Shown here one piece after another: positions 25,775 through 36,132 of a DNA stretch of 64,000 nt. How positions within the stretch are numbered: position 1 is the first letter of the stretch; every line of letters begins with the position of its first letter. The position numbers and the translations under genes were made by a program. Origin of the DNA: Longirhabdus pacifica (GTDB lineage Bacteria > Bacillota > Bacilli > Paenibacillales > DSM-105158). The notes under the pieces were generated by a model. It saw nothing but the letters and a program-made list of their open reading frames with translations. It did not search any database and was not told the origin of the DNA. The DNA is taken from the NCBI RefSeq assembly GCF_004115085.1, contig NZ_QXJP01000016.1:1-64000 (forward strand). Reading direction: 5' to 3'.

Positions 25775-27211
25775 ATGAGATTCAAATCTATTTTAGCATT
25801 TACAGTATTACTTGTTTTTACAACTATTTTTTCTGCACAAGGAGCAACTTTTTCTGATATTGAAAATCATTGGGCCGAAGATAGTCTAGAATGGGCGGCA
25901 GATAATGAAATCATTAATGGGTATGGTGACGGTTCTTACAGACCTGATCAAGATGCGACAGAAGCAGAATTTTTAGTGTTATTTTTACGTACGTTTGGTG
26001 CAAAATTAGATATCGCAGAAGATGCTGCACACTGGGCTGAATTTTCATATCAATTTGCAGCTGAAAATAATTATCCTTTATTGGGACAAAACAATGTCTC
26101 AAAAAGGGATAACGCTATGAAGAGAATCAACGCAGCAGAATTGATTGCTGCAGCAGATGGTCAATCTTTAAAAGGCAACGAAGCTATCCAATATTTATTA
26201 GATCAAGGCTACAGTAAAGGAAGAACATCCTCTACAGTAGAAGGCTTTGCAGGAGAAGCACACCTTACTCGCGCAGAATCTGTTCAATTCATTAAAAATG
26301 TGCTGGACAGCGGAATGGAAGAGTTACAGTCCGTTGAAGCAAGTGAATTAAGCAGTTTTGACATGCGTGGCATCGCAATCGGAGACAACCTTGACAGTGT
26401 TACTGCTCAACTTGGACAACCTGGGTTCAAAGAATCAAGTAAATACGAATTTACATGGTATATATACAACGATGATTATAATCGTTACGTGCAAATAGGT
26501 ATACAAGACGATCAAGTGGTCGCTTTATATAGTAATGCAAAGCAGTGGAATTACAAAAATGATGAAATTACAGTAGATTCCAATCGAAACGATGTGCAAA
26601 CGCTTTTCGGTGCACCACTAGATGGCATTAAAAAAGGAAATACGCATTTTAATTTAAACCATGATGGAACCGAATCAGGCATTTACGAAATAGACGGAAA
26701 TTATGTTATTTTTTATTACGATACGTTTGACGGATACAACATCAATGCCGTTCATATTGTAGAGAAATCTGTAGAGCAAGACTTGTTCTCATTCTATGGA
26801 AGTGCAAGTGAAGCGTTAGTTAGCAGTTACGAACGACAAATTTTTGAGCAAACCAATGTGGATCGTGTAAAGCGTGGATTAGATCCTTTCATATGGGATG
26901 AACGTGCAGCAAATACAGCTCGAGCGCACAGTCAAGATATGATTGACAGAGCGTTTTTCGCTCACGTCAATCCTGATAATCAACAGGTGTGGGATCGAAT
27001 GAAAGAAGACAATATTGCATATTCCATTATTGCTGAAAATATTGCTTATGGACAAACAAATGCTGCAGATGTGCAAAACGGCTGGATGAATTCAGAAGGA
27101 CATCGCACGAACATTTTGTCCGCAAATACTCGCTTAGGTGTTGGTACAGCATTTAAAGATAATGTTCCTTACTTTACGCAAAACTTCTATAAACCACAAA
27201 AAGGGGAGTAA
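25775..27211 (+). CDS. Secreted SLH and CAP-domain protein
   Basis: A 478-aa exported protein. Signal peptide: residues 1-23. SLH repeats bind it to the cell wall: FSDIENHWAEDSLEWAADN and INGYGDGSYRPDQDATEAEF, with a less conserved second and third repeat to about residue 185. A CAP-associated domain follows (about 195-340, RGIAIGDNLDSVTAQLG), then a CAP/SCP domain (about 350-478, IFEQTNVDRVKRGLDPF, AHSQDMIDRAFFAHVNP, ENIAYGQTNAADVQNGWMN, HRTNILSANTRLGVG), like B. subtilis YkwD. Biochemical role is unknown. Confidence 0.9.
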   Translation: MRFKSILAFTVLLVFTTIFSAQGATFSDIENHWAEDSLEWAADNEIINGYGDGSYRPDQDATEAEFLVLFLRTFGAKLDIAEDAAHWAEFSYQFAAENNYPLLGQNNVSKRDNAMKRINAAELIAAADGQSLKGNEAIQYLLDQGYSKGRTSSTVEGFAGEAHLTRAESVQFIKNVLDSGMEELQSVEASELSSFDMRGIAIGDNLDSVTAQLGQPGFKESSKYEFTWYIYNDDYNRYVQIGIQDDQVVALYSNAKQWNYKNDEITVDSNRNDVQTLFGAPLDGIKKGNTHFNLNHDGTESGIYEIDGNYVIFYYDTFDGYNINAVHIVEKSVEQDLFSFYGSASEALVSSYERQIFEQTNVDRVKRGLDPFIWDERAANTARAHSQDMIDRAFFAHVNPDNQQVWDRMKEDNIAYSIIAENIAYGQTNAADVQNGWMNSEGHRTNILSANTRLGVGTAFKDNVPYFTQNFYKPQKGE

Positions 27212-27267
27212 CTTTACTTTCCTGTCTCAAAATAAGTGATGTCACACGAAAGTAAAATAACATAACG

Positions 27268-27319
27268 AAACCTATGTCCATCACGAAGGAATATCCTAAG
27301 TGTTGTACATAGGTTTTTT
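27268..27319 (+). terminator. Intrinsic terminator
   Basis: Ten base pairs (AAACCTATGT 27268-27277 with 27307-27316) close a 29-nt loop and run into T residues. It ends the SLH-CAP transcript. Confidence 0.7.
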
Positions 27320-27394
27320 ATTTGCAAACGTTTTATTACACTTCTTACACAGAAAACATGGATGTATGATGCATGAACATGATGTCTTTTTATT

Positions 27395-28354
27395 TTACTT
27401 TTCACCATCATGCAGTACATTTTTTAGCGCGTAAGACATTTCTTTTACCGCTAATTTCGCATCACCTACGAGATGCATCATATTAGTAAAATTATGAACG
27501 AACCCTTCGTAGCATGTATGTTGTACAGGAACACCGAACTGCTCTAACTTTTCTGCATATAGCCTTCCATCGTCTGCAAGCGGATCGTATTGTGCTGTGT
27601 AGATGAGTGTCGGTGGAAGCCCTCTACCATCCTTTATCCTTAGCGGAGAAGCCAGCACTTCATCGCCTTGCTTCACATCCTGTAAGTAATGCTGCCAAAA
27701 CCACATCATCGTTTCCTTTGTCAGACTGTAGGTGTAACCTGCGTTGTATGAGGCTGTCTCAAAATCATAATTCGTGACAGGTACAATGAGCAGCTGTGCA
27801 GCAAGTTGGATGGTGCTGGATTGCTGTAATGTAATAGCAGCAGCGGCAGCCAAGTTTCCACCTGAGCTCACTCCACCGACAGCAAGGCGATCTGGGTCGC
27901 CTCCATACTGTGCAATATGATCGTAACTCCACTGTACAGCGTCCACCGCATCTTGAACTGGTAGCGGATACTGGTGTTCTGGTGCAAGCCTGTAATCTAC
28001 GGAAATCACGATACATTCTGCCTGTTTCGCCATGTAAGAGCAAAAGTCATCCACACTATCTACATCCCCAAACACCCAGCCGCCACCGTGAAAATAAACG
28101 ATAGCGGGCAACTTCTCACTGCTGTGTTCTGGTTTATATATTACAATAGGAAGGGCAGGATCGTTGGTGCGCATGATGTTTTTTTCAATCACCGTCACCC
28201 CTGGCTCTCTCTTCTTTTCAAACATTTTCCTCGCTTCACCGTAAAAAAAACGTGACGCTTCAGGTTGCAATTGTGACATGGGTGGGTGTCCCAATTCCTT
28301 CATACGGGCACTAATTCGCTGCAATAATTTATCCATTTGAGGATGAACGGACAT
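27395..28354 (-). CDS. Alpha/beta-hydrolase (HSL-type carboxylesterase) at the end of the siderophore operon
   Basis: A 319-aa esterase/lipase of the hormone-sensitive-lipase family. The oxyanion-hole motif is YFHGGGWVFGD, the nucleophile elbow GGVSSGGNLAAAA (GxSxG with Ser where GDSAGG is common), Asp lies in TAQYDPLADDG and His in YEGFVHNF. I chose the ATG at 28354 (MSVHPQMDKLLQRI, matching family N-termini); the open frame begins at 28420. It overlaps the acyltransferase gene by 26 nt, so it is probably co-transcribed. It could release iron by cleaving the siderophore or an acyl group; that role is inferred from position only. Confidence 0.85.
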   Translation of the reverse strand: MSVHPQMDKLLQRISARMKELGHPPMSQLQPEASRFFYGEARKMFEKKREPGVTVIEKNIMRTNDPALPIVIYKPEHSSEKLPAIVYFHGGGWVFGDVDSVDDFCSYMAKQAECIVISVDYRLAPEHQYPLPVQDAVDAVQWSYDHIAQYGGDPDRLAVGGVSSGGNLAAAAAITLQQSSTIQLAAQLLIVPVTNYDFETASYNAGYTYSLTKETMMWFWQHYLQDVKQGDEVLASPLRIKDGRGLPPTLIYTAQYDPLADDGRLYAEKLEQFGVPVQHTCYEGFVHNFTNMMHLVGDAKLAVKEMSYALKNVLHDGEK

Positions 28355-28955
28355 ACTCTTTTTCCCCATTCTGTATGGATTGTAGTTGTGACATGTTGGA
28401 TATAAACATTTTTTTCTCAATCATCATGAGTTTCGCTTTTTTGTGTGGCAATTGTATTTCACTTAAAATATCAAACCCACATTGTTGTAAAGCAGGAATG
28501 ACAATTCGATTTCTTACATCCGGCTCCACTACACAGCGTTCTGTTTCGTACATATGAAAACCAAATGATATTAAACCTCTCGTCAGTGGAATGATATATT
28601 CTTCTTTTAAATATTCTCTTTTACCTATGGCAAAGTGTGCACCAATATCGGAAGCGTCATGGTCATAATAGTTTTTAATCTGATCCTCTTCCACTTGATA
28701 AATAATAAAGTAACAAACGGGTTCACTATCCAAACTAGCGATATAAATATCTTTATGTGTGGCATCTATTGATTTTTTTAAATAGGCTTGAAATTCATCA
28801 AAAGGAATATCTAACTTCCAAAATGGAGCTAGATGCTTTTGATGCATCCATTGATAAATTAACTCGGCATCCGATTCCAAAGAAACATGATTGACAGATA
28901 CGACTTTATTATACTGAGGGTCACTATACGTAAAAGACTGGAACAAAGGTTTCAT
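28329..28955 (-). CDS. Second IucB/RhbD-like acyltransferase
   Basis: A 208-aa GNAT enzyme of the siderophore acetyltransferase type. The start of the domain DAELIYQWMHQKHLAPFWKLD corresponds to HLLHKWHRQQHVVPFWRLN-like sequence in the other copy at 32179-32820. The acyl-CoA part includes GAHFAIGKREYLKEEYIIPL and VEPDVRNRIVIPALQQCGFD. It sits after the second IucA/IucC synthetase. Having two such enzymes in one operon is more than a schizokinen pathway needs. Confidence 0.82.
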   Translation of the reverse strand: MKPLFQSFTYSDPQYNKVVSVNHVSLESDAELIYQWMHQKHLAPFWKLDIPFDEFQAYLKKSIDATHKDIYIASLDSEPVCYFIIYQVEEDQIKNYYDHDASDIGAHFAIGKREYLKEEYIIPLTRGLISFGFHMYETERCVVEPDVRNRIVIPALQQCGFDILSEIQLPHKKAKLMMIEKKMFISNMSQLQSIQNGEKEYVRSSSNG

Positions 28956-28970
28956 CTCTCTCCTCCTATA

Positions 28971-30782
28971 CTATACGCTTGCGTACTGCTTTACTTCGTG
29001 AAGTGGATTGCGAACTTTTCCAAATTCAGATGCATGAGGTCGTTCCCCATCGTCTGCGTAACCGTAATCTAGCATGCGATTGCGGTTCAAGCATAATTTC
29101 GTCATCTCTGGCTCAAGTAAATTGAACAATGCAAATCTATCTTGCAGCTCAGGAAAACGTGTATGATACGCTTCGATAGCCTCTCGCAACGCTGTCCAAA
29201 ACGACACTTCATCATAGCCGTACACATCTTCTACAATATTGGATAAGTAGCGTAAATGGCAGATGAATAAACCAGTAAAAATAAACTGACACAATCCTTC
29301 TGGTGGCTCACTTCGTAATACTTGCTTCAAGTCTGCTGTTAATGACTCCAGTTCTGGCAGCGGCTGATCGCTAATGTTGACATCATCGACAAAATCTTTC
29401 ATCGCTAAGCGATGCGGCACACCATCTTTTAATACTAAAATTGTATTTTCTCCATGCGGTGAAAACACTGTGCCATATTGATATAAATAATGAAGTAATG
29501 GCGGCAGAACTACATCGAAGAACTTTTTCATCCACTCTTCTATAGTCAGGCCAGACTGCTCTACTAGCTGTGAAATAAATGGTTTATCCTGCCCATTGCT
29601 ATATAATAGAGAAGCCAACGTTACTGCTTTCTCTCCTTCTTCTAAATACGAATAAATACTCTCTCTCCATATGCAGCCTAACATTTCAAGATATTGATAA
29701 GGTACACCTGGCATGTTTTCATAGTCATCGTGTTTCACATGCAGTGATGCAACTTCACCTAATAAAATCATGTTGCATTCTTCTTTTAAAAAGTGATCTT
29801 GTGCGTAAATGCCTTGAATATACGCCGTAATATCCGGTGCGATGACCGTCCTTTCGCCAGGCAATCCGCGATACACTAACGTGTTTAAAATACTCATCGG
29901 TAGTTTGACATGATGTTTTTGCTTATTTGTTCTGTTTACAAAAGTCCGAATGGATTGCTGTGGTAAGTAAGTATCTTCACTTTCTGTTAGTGGGATAATG
30001 TGCTTCATACCCACTTGTTCAGAGAAGAGAGGAACAATCATGTTGTTCCACTGCCAAACATGAACAGGAATGAACATATAATCGTCCGCTTGCACTTGTT
30101 GCGCCTCCAGCATAGTAGTGAATTGTTCAACTAATGTCTCACCACATTCTTTTTGAATGAAAGACTCGTATTGTATGCTGTCTAAAGATTGAAAGGAAGC
30201 GATAGATTGATGAACCGCTATCCAAAACAGCTTTACTTCTTGTCTGCTTTCTGGAGCGAATGCAAGATAATCATCATAGCCAAACCCAATTCTTCCTTTG
30301 TTGTATGTAATCCACGGATGTCCTTCCATCTCGCCTTCAATTTCGGCATAATCTAATGACGTTAGATCGATATCGTTCTGTTGCTTATGCGTTAAAATAT
30401 GACTATCTGCGAGTAAGGTATGTTGGTATTCCTTCATGAGATGCCCCGCTGTAATCGGCTTCATCCCTATCGTAGACTGGATGTCTATTAAAAATTGGTT
30501 ACATCGAATAGCGGTAACAAATTGTCCGTTCTCTCCCCGCTCAATGGAACCTTTTATCATTTGAAAACTATCGAATAGACGTTTTTTGGCTTGAAATCGA
30601 TACTCTACGCCGTTATCACATGTTAAACAGTAAGACCCTATTTTCCCCTCTTCTTTTTCCAATACCGGATGAATAATGTCTTCGTACATAAACTCGGTAA
30701 ACATTTTTTCTAATAATTGTATGCTTGCTTGTTGCCAAATGGCAGGTTGTATATTCGGTTGCAAAAACGCATTTTCCTTCAT
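28971..30782 (-). CDS. IucA/IucC-family siderophore synthetase (RhbF-like)
   Basis: A 603-aa NRPS-independent siderophore (NIS) synthetase joining a citrate derivative to an amine via an acyl adenylate. Motifs: GHPWITYNKGRIGFGYDDY (ATP/citrate loop, usually GHP..KGR.GF), FIPVHVWQWNN and SPHGENTILVLKDGVP. It is the second synthetase of the operon and probably adds the second hydroxamate arm. Confidence 0.9.
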   Translation of the reverse strand: MKENAFLQPNIQPAIWQQASIQLLEKMFTEFMYEDIIHPVLEKEEGKIGSYCLTCDNGVEYRFQAKKRLFDSFQMIKGSIERGENGQFVTAIRCNQFLIDIQSTIGMKPITAGHLMKEYQHTLLADSHILTHKQQNDIDLTSLDYAEIEGEMEGHPWITYNKGRIGFGYDDYLAFAPESRQEVKLFWIAVHQSIASFQSLDSIQYESFIQKECGETLVEQFTTMLEAQQVQADDYMFIPVHVWQWNNMIVPLFSEQVGMKHIIPLTESEDTYLPQQSIRTFVNRTNKQKHHVKLPMSILNTLVYRGLPGERTVIAPDITAYIQGIYAQDHFLKEECNMILLGEVASLHVKHDDYENMPGVPYQYLEMLGCIWRESIYSYLEEGEKAVTLASLLYSNGQDKPFISQLVEQSGLTIEEWMKKFFDVVLPPLLHYLYQYGTVFSPHGENTILVLKDGVPHRLAMKDFVDDVNISDQPLPELESLTADLKQVLRSEPPEGLCQFIFTGLFICHLRYLSNIVEDVYGYDEVSFWTALREAIEAYHTRFPELQDRFALFNLLEPEMTKLCLNRNRMLDYGYADDGERPHASEFGKVRNPLHEVKQYASV

Positions 30783-30829
30783 CTTTCCACCTCTTTAATT
30801 TCACTTATTTTATATTATAGTCACGTTAT

Positions 30830-32182
30830 TTACACTTTCACTAACGACGGTGCATTGGCTTTCATCTGGTCTTGTTGAACTCCAAATTGTTGGAATACAT
30901 TGTTGCTTTGTGTAGGATATACCTCTTTGCCCATCAGCGTATTAATAATGACGGCATTGCGGTGTGCACCTAGCCCCAGATCAGGCGCGCCAATGCCATG
31001 CGTATGGAGTTCGCCATTTTGTACAAAAATGTGGTTGTTGACTTGTTTTTGCAGCTGTAAACGATAATCTTCCTTGACTTTATATCGTCCCAACGTATCC
31101 CAACCTATGTGGGATTGCAGTGGCGATAAGAAAGACGGAACGCGATGTTCGTAACCCGTAGCCGCGATAATCACATCACTTTCATGCTGAAAAGAGACAT
31201 CTTGTTCCACTTGCTTCATATGCATGACGTATTTATGCTTACGATCTCCTTCATTTTCCTCCACATGCTCCAATGCGGTTAAGGCGGTCATGTTGACAGG
31301 AATCGTTTTCCCACCGATCGTCATGTGATACATTTTCTCGTAAATATCTGCTATCGTTTTGGCACTCATCCCTTTGTACAATAGATCTTGTGTTGGCAAC
31401 ACTTGATCACGAGTGGCTTGTGGCAGTTGATAAAAATAAGAAGTATAATCTGGTGAAAAGTGCTGCAAACCAAGTTTTGAATATTCCATTGGAAAAAAGC
31501 CACGAGAACGCGTAAACCAGTTTAATTCATAATCATAAGTAGGCTGGTCATTTAATAATGCATAAAAAATTTCGCCTGCACTTTGTCCCGATCCTATGAC
31601 AGTAATGGACTTTGCTTCTTTACAACGTTCTTTTTGCTGCAAAAATTGTGCAGAGTGGAACACATTATCACTTTGCAATTCTTTTAGCATGGAAGGCATT
31701 CCCGGTGTACTACCGATGCCAACAACAACGTGTTTCGCATAGTAACATACACTTTGCTGAGCTTGAACATCCAGCACTTCCACTTTGTAATAAGAAGCGC
31801 CTCCTTCTTCTATCCACTCCACCTGTTGCACTTTATGGCTAAATTGCACGTTGGATAACTTGGAAGCAACCCATTGACCGTAGTGGTTATACTCTTGACG
31901 CGGAACCAAAAAACTTTCCATAAAATAAAATTGATACAGTCGCTGGTGTTGATGCAAGTAATTGAGGAACGTGTAAGGACTAGTCGGGTCTGCCATCGTC
32001 ACGACATCAGCTAAAAAGGGAACTTGCAGCGTCGTTCCGTCCAGCAGCATCCCTTCATGCCACGCAAAATTCGGTTTTTGTTCGAAAAAGATGGCATCTA
32101 CTTCATTCAACGGTTCCATCATCGCAGCTAAACCTAAGTTAAAAGGTCCGATTCCAATTCCGATTACATCGTATAGCTTCAT
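30830..32182 (-). CDS. Lysine/diaminopropane N-hydroxylase (IucD/RhbE-like)
   Basis: A 450-aa flavin-dependent N-monooxygenase hydroxylating the terminal amine used for the hydroxamate groups. FAD site DVIGIGIGPFNLGLAAM, NADPH site TVIGSGQSAGEIFYALL and the C-terminal ATGYEHRVPSFL are visible. In this operon the substrate should be 1,3-diaminopropane. Overlaps the upstream acetyltransferase gene by 4 nt. Confidence 0.92.
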   Translation of the reverse strand: MKLYDVIGIGIGPFNLGLAAMMEPLNEVDAIFFEQKPNFAWHEGMLLDGTTLQVPFLADVVTMADPTSPYTFLNYLHQHQRLYQFYFMESFLVPRQEYNHYGQWVASKLSNVQFSHKVQQVEWIEEGGASYYKVEVLDVQAQQSVCYYAKHVVVGIGSTPGMPSMLKELQSDNVFHSAQFLQQKERCKEAKSITVIGSGQSAGEIFYALLNDQPTYDYELNWFTRSRGFFPMEYSKLGLQHFSPDYTSYFYQLPQATRDQVLPTQDLLYKGMSAKTIADIYEKMYHMTIGGKTIPVNMTALTALEHVEENEGDRKHKYVMHMKQVEQDVSFQHESDVIIAATGYEHRVPSFLSPLQSHIGWDTLGRYKVKEDYRLQLQKQVNNHIFVQNGELHTHGIGAPDLGLGAHRNAVIINTLMGKEVYPTQSNNVFQQFGVQQDQMKANAPSLVKV

Positions 32183-32820
32183 TCTTTTTCCCCCTTCAAT
32201 ACAAAACGGTCTCGCTCACAGAACATTAACATGGCTTCTTTATCCGGCAATTGTATTGGTTTTATACGTTCAAATCCGCATCGTTCAAACACATGAATCA
32301 TTTTTTCATTGCGAATGTCTGGTTCAGCTACAACTTTTTTCGTGTTTTGATGTTGAAATTGGAAAGATACCATCGCTTTTAATAGTGGCAACGCTAAACC
32401 TTTTCCAAGATAGGACGGTGGGCCAATGAGCAAGTGAATCCCTTGATCTCCGTCTTCTACGTCATAATAGTCTGCGATGATATCGTCTTTTGCCCAATAC
32501 GCTTCCCAGTAGCTCATAGGGATGCCGTCTAACGCACCCATGTACAACGTTTGATGTTCATCTTGCAAAAATGCAGTTAAATGACGCTCATAATCATCTC
32601 TAGATATGTTCAATCTCCAAAACGGAACAACATGTTGCTGTCTGTGCCACTTATGAAGCAAATCCACATCGTCTTCAAACACAACTTCTCGAAAGGAAAT
32701 CGTGTTTTGTATCGTTGGATCGAACGTTTGGAAATCTACTTTTATCTCGCTGCTGTCCTGTACATCTTTTGTTTCATGTATTGTTTCAATTATTTCCTCC
32801 ACATCATGGGGTAACGGCAA
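32179..32820 (-). CDS. Siderophore N-acetyltransferase (IucB/RhbD-like)
   Basis: A 213-aa GNAT enzyme that acetylates the hydroxylated diamine. DVDLLHKWHRQQHVVPFWRLN and GIHLLIGPPSYLGKGLALPLL with VVAEPDIRNEKMIHVFERCGF are typical. It overlaps the synthetase upstream by 17 nt and the monooxygenase downstream by 4 nt, in the same order as rhbC-rhbD-rhbE. Confidence 0.9.
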   Translation of the reverse strand: MPLPHDVEEIIETIHETKDVQDSSEIKVDFQTFDPTIQNTISFREVVFEDDVDLLHKWHRQQHVVPFWRLNISRDDYERHLTAFLQDEHQTLYMGALDGIPMSYWEAYWAKDDIIADYYDVEDGDQGIHLLIGPPSYLGKGLALPLLKAMVSFQFQHQNTKKVVAEPDIRNEKMIHVFERCGFERIKPIQLPDKEAMLMFCERDRFVLKGEKE

Positions 32821-34582
32821 CAGATTTAACCTCCTTTATCGTGAGAGGATTTTGCGTCTCCGTATATACAGATTGCGTCTCCATGGAACCGACAAGTTCA
32901 TCCATATCATAAAATCGAGTGAGTAAGTTCCCTTTACTTAATAACGTTTCATTTTCTAATAAACTATCTAATAGCGGACTTGGTCTATTTAATGACGGAC
33001 GGATGGCTTCTAATTGATGACGTAACTCAATAAGCAAATCTTTTTCCTCTACTAAATGACCACTACCAAAAGCATTAATTAATCCGAACAAATGATTGAA
33101 GAAGAAATAATAACGAAAACGTTCATCTGCTACGCTGTCGTCACAGATCGTTTCACTTTTTTCACTAATGCCGGGTAGCAGTGCATTTAATTTGTCCTGC
33201 ATGGATTTACAAAAATAGTAGCCTTGGTTATCTCGATAATATACTTTGGATGGATAGCCATCTTGCATCTTCACGATACTATTTTGTTGATGTGCTTCTA
33301 GCGCTATTCCGTAATTGTCATACAGCCACATGAGCGGATGCAGAGAAAGAGACAAGTACTGACGGAACCAATCTTTACTTACTTGTTCTGTGGAACGCCC
33401 TTCACGTTTGGCGATGTCTTCGATAATGACACCCAGCCTGCTTTGTTTCCCTAATGGGTGATCTTGGCCTAGCGCTACTAACGGCATACTGTCGCTTTCG
33501 TTTCCTAATGTAAAAGGATTGTCACGCAGCATCACTTCAAAGCCAGATTCTTGTTCGTCATCTAAACGAAGGGTAATATAAGCTGGATCGGTGATAATAT
33601 CAAAACCGGGATATTCTGCTTTAAAAGCTTCCCCGAGAGATGTCTGGAGCAGTCTTGTCACTTCCACCCCGCGCTCTAATTCTTTCCGTTTATTCACTCG
33701 CAATGAATTCGTAATTTTTACATGCAGCGAAAATTTATACATGAAAGAGGAAACGGCGTCATATACCGTTCTGACAGAAGAAGTTGGAGCAAATGCTCTT
33801 CCTACTTTCCCTACATCTTGCATTACCTTCTTTTGTATTAATGCCTTTACTTTCGGTGTATTTAGTAAATATTGTGCTTCCCAAGGATGAACTGGCAACA
33901 AAGCATATTCATCTTGCTGGCAATACTGCTGCTTGAACTCATCACATACTAGCTCATCAGATAGGAGCTCTTGTTTAATACATTCAATGGCGGATATAGG
34001 CAAGGCACTGTCATGCTCCACGATAGAAGTATGTACGCGAAAATAGTGCAGCGCAAACTGTCCTTTCATTTCAGGTGAATATAAAGCGACTTCTTCCTCA
34101 TTAAACCCTTGTCTGCTCTTAGGCGTAGGATGTAGCAAATGTCCGAATAATAGTCCTTGTTCTGTTTCAATGTAAGAAGCGTCGATATGATGCAATGTAT
34201 CTAAATCAGATTGACGACTTTCTACGAAGGTTTCTATTTGCTGGCAGCTTTGTATGACTCGAAGTAACAATTCATCTTGTGATCCTTGGTTATTACCAGA
34301 TAAATTTAATTCTTTACTAAGCAACGCAACCATGGTGACAAAATCCAATTCAAAACGTTGTTGTATTCCACTCCAGCTGTACTGTGCAGGAAATTGGAAA
34401 GTATGGCGACCCGTTAAAGAAAAATGATTCACCTTGACTTGTATTTCGCCACCTACATGGTGTAGTGCACACGTTAACACGCCACTTTGTTCATCCCATT
34501 GAAAGTTATTTGTTTCTCTCACGTAACAGTTCAAAAAACTTTGCATGGTAGCATGCTCCGCAATTTGTTTACTATTTATCAT
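32804..34582 (-). CDS. IucA/IucC-family siderophore synthetase (RhbC-like)
   Basis: A 592-aa NIS synthetase expected to form the first amide with citrate. The ATP-binding segment LLFGHLLHPTPKSRQGF (GHxxHPxPKxR motif) is near residue 150; LLPVHPWEAQYLL and IALEAHQQNSIVKMQDG follow. The second synthetase in this operon (28971-30782) differs in sequence and likely in substrate. Confidence 0.92.
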   Translation of the reverse strand: MINSKQIAEHATMQSFLNCYVRETNNFQWDEQSGVLTCALHHVGGEIQVKVNHFSLTGRHTFQFPAQYSWSGIQQRFELDFVTMVALLSKELNLSGNNQGSQDELLLRVIQSCQQIETFVESRQSDLDTLHHIDASYIETEQGLLFGHLLHPTPKSRQGFNEEEVALYSPEMKGQFALHYFRVHTSIVEHDSALPISAIECIKQELLSDELVCDEFKQQYCQQDEYALLPVHPWEAQYLLNTPKVKALIQKKVMQDVGKVGRAFAPTSSVRTVYDAVSSFMYKFSLHVKITNSLRVNKRKELERGVEVTRLLQTSLGEAFKAEYPGFDIITDPAYITLRLDDEQESGFEVMLRDNPFTLGNESDSMPLVALGQDHPLGKQSRLGVIIEDIAKREGRSTEQVSKDWFRQYLSLSLHPLMWLYDNYGIALEAHQQNSIVKMQDGYPSKVYYRDNQGYYFCKSMQDKLNALLPGISEKSETICDDSVADERFRYYFFFNHLFGLINAFGSGHLVEEKDLLIELRHQLEAIRPSLNRPSPLLDSLLENETLLSKGNLLTRFYDMDELVGSMETQSVYTETQNPLTIKEVKSVAVTP

Positions 34583-34603
34583 GAATTCTATTCCCCTTTC
34601 GTC

Positions 34604-36130
34604 TTACATCTTCGATTGTTTCGCTATGTCTTTGATATCCTCTAAAATGGAGGTGATATCCTCTAATGTCGTTCTAGGATTTAATAAAGTAAATTTCAAA
34701 CAAACTTGACCGTTTACTTTTGTTTTTGCCACGATGGCTTCCCCATCTTGAATTAACTTCCACCTTATATGTTGATGCAGTTGATTTTGTCTTTCTGTAT
34801 ACTCAGAGCCATATGGATCCGACTCCTTGTGATCTGCTGTGTAGCGAAAGACCACCGTGCTCAATGTAGGTCTTTGCATCAGTTTAAAGGCATCATCATG
34901 TTCCATATAATCTGCGGTTTGCTGTGCTAATGCCATCACATGCTCTATCATGTTTGCGAATTGCGCTAACCCCATGTGTTGAAAAGACATCAATAATTTC
35001 AGTGCATCAAATCTACGTGTCGTTTGGATCGACTTCCCTACTAGATTTGGAATTCCATTTTCCTCATCTTCACTATCATTCAAATAATCCGCATTACGAT
35101 GAAGAAAGTCAAAGCTAGATGAATCACGTACGATGAAAGCACCACAACTAATCGATTGATAAAACCATTTATGAAAATCTATCGTGATCGAATCCGCTTT
35201 TTCTATCCCTTGGAGGAGCGATGTATGGATAGGGCTAAAGGCCACAGCACCACCGTAAGCTGCATCCACATGGAGCCACATATCGTATTTTTTTGCGATT
35301 TCACTGATAGAAGTAAGCGGATCTATACTTCCAAAATCCGTTGTACCTGCTGTTGCGACAATCACAAACGGCTTGTTGCCTTCTTTTTGCAGTGCAACGA
35401 TCGTTTGCTCTAGATGCTGTTCATCCATTCTCGACATGGCATCTGTTCTGATGTTAACCACCGCTTGTTCCCCAAGCCCTAATAATGCTGCGGACTGTGC
35501 CACCGTAAAATGAGCCTGATCTGAACATAAAATTTTTAATTGCTGCGCTTCTGGTGGCATCCCTTTCTTTTTCACATTCCAATTCCATAACGTATGTATG
35601 GCTTTATCTCTTGCTAATAGTAATCCCATGAAATTGGATTGCGTTCCACCACTTGTAAACACACCATCACCATCTGAAGGCAAGCCATATTGCTGACATA
35701 ACCATGTGATCATTTGTTGTTCTATCTGTGTTGCGATCGCACTTTGATCCCATGAATCCATGGACGCATTCATCACATTAATAAACATTTCTGCCATGAT
35801 GGCTGCTGTAAGTGGAGGAGTGTGCAGATGAGCCACACATTTGGGATGCGTCACACCAATGGAATGTTGCAGTACTTTTTTCCCTGTCTGTTCTATCACT
35901 TCTGCAATATCCAGCCCATGTTGTGGCATGTGCATGATGTCATCTAGCATCTTGTTTAATTCGCTCGGCTGCATCCCAACATAAGGCTTCGTTTGGGAGG
36001 AAAGATAAGATTCCATCACTTGTTGCGTTTTTAGCCATGCTTCTTTAAATAACTGTATACTGTCCTCATTGTTTCCCGGGAAATAAGCATCAAAAATTTT
36101 TGTCTCTACCGCATCGATGATTGCTGACAT
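34604..36130 (-). CDS. L-2,4-diaminobutyrate decarboxylase (RhbB-like)
   Basis: A 508-aa PLP enzyme of group II decarboxylases producing 1,3-diaminopropane. The cofactor lysine is in SITIDFHKWFYQSISCGAF; GVFTSGGTQSNFMGLLLARD, VATAGTTDFGSIDPL and WLHVDAAYGGA complete the PLP pocket. It follows the aminotransferase gene by 2 nt and supplies the diamine for the downstream enzymes. Confidence 0.93.
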   Translation of the reverse strand: MSAIIDAVETKIFDAYFPGNNEDSIQLFKEAWLKTQQVMESYLSSQTKPYVGMQPSELNKMLDDIMHMPQHGLDIAEVIEQTGKKVLQHSIGVTHPKCVAHLHTPPLTAAIMAEMFINVMNASMDSWDQSAIATQIEQQMITWLCQQYGLPSDGDGVFTSGGTQSNFMGLLLARDKAIHTLWNWNVKKKGMPPEAQQLKILCSDQAHFTVAQSAALLGLGEQAVVNIRTDAMSRMDEQHLEQTIVALQKEGNKPFVIVATAGTTDFGSIDPLTSISEIAKKYDMWLHVDAAYGGAVAFSPIHTSLLQGIEKADSITIDFHKWFYQSISCGAFIVRDSSSFDFLHRNADYLNDSEDEENGIPNLVGKSIQTTRRFDALKLLMSFQHMGLAQFANMIEHVMALAQQTADYMEHDDAFKLMQRPTLSTVVFRYTADHKESDPYGSEYTERQNQLHQHIRWKLIQDGEAIVAKTKVNGQVCLKFTLLNPRTTLEDITSILEDIKDIAKQSKM

Positions 36131-36132
36131 CC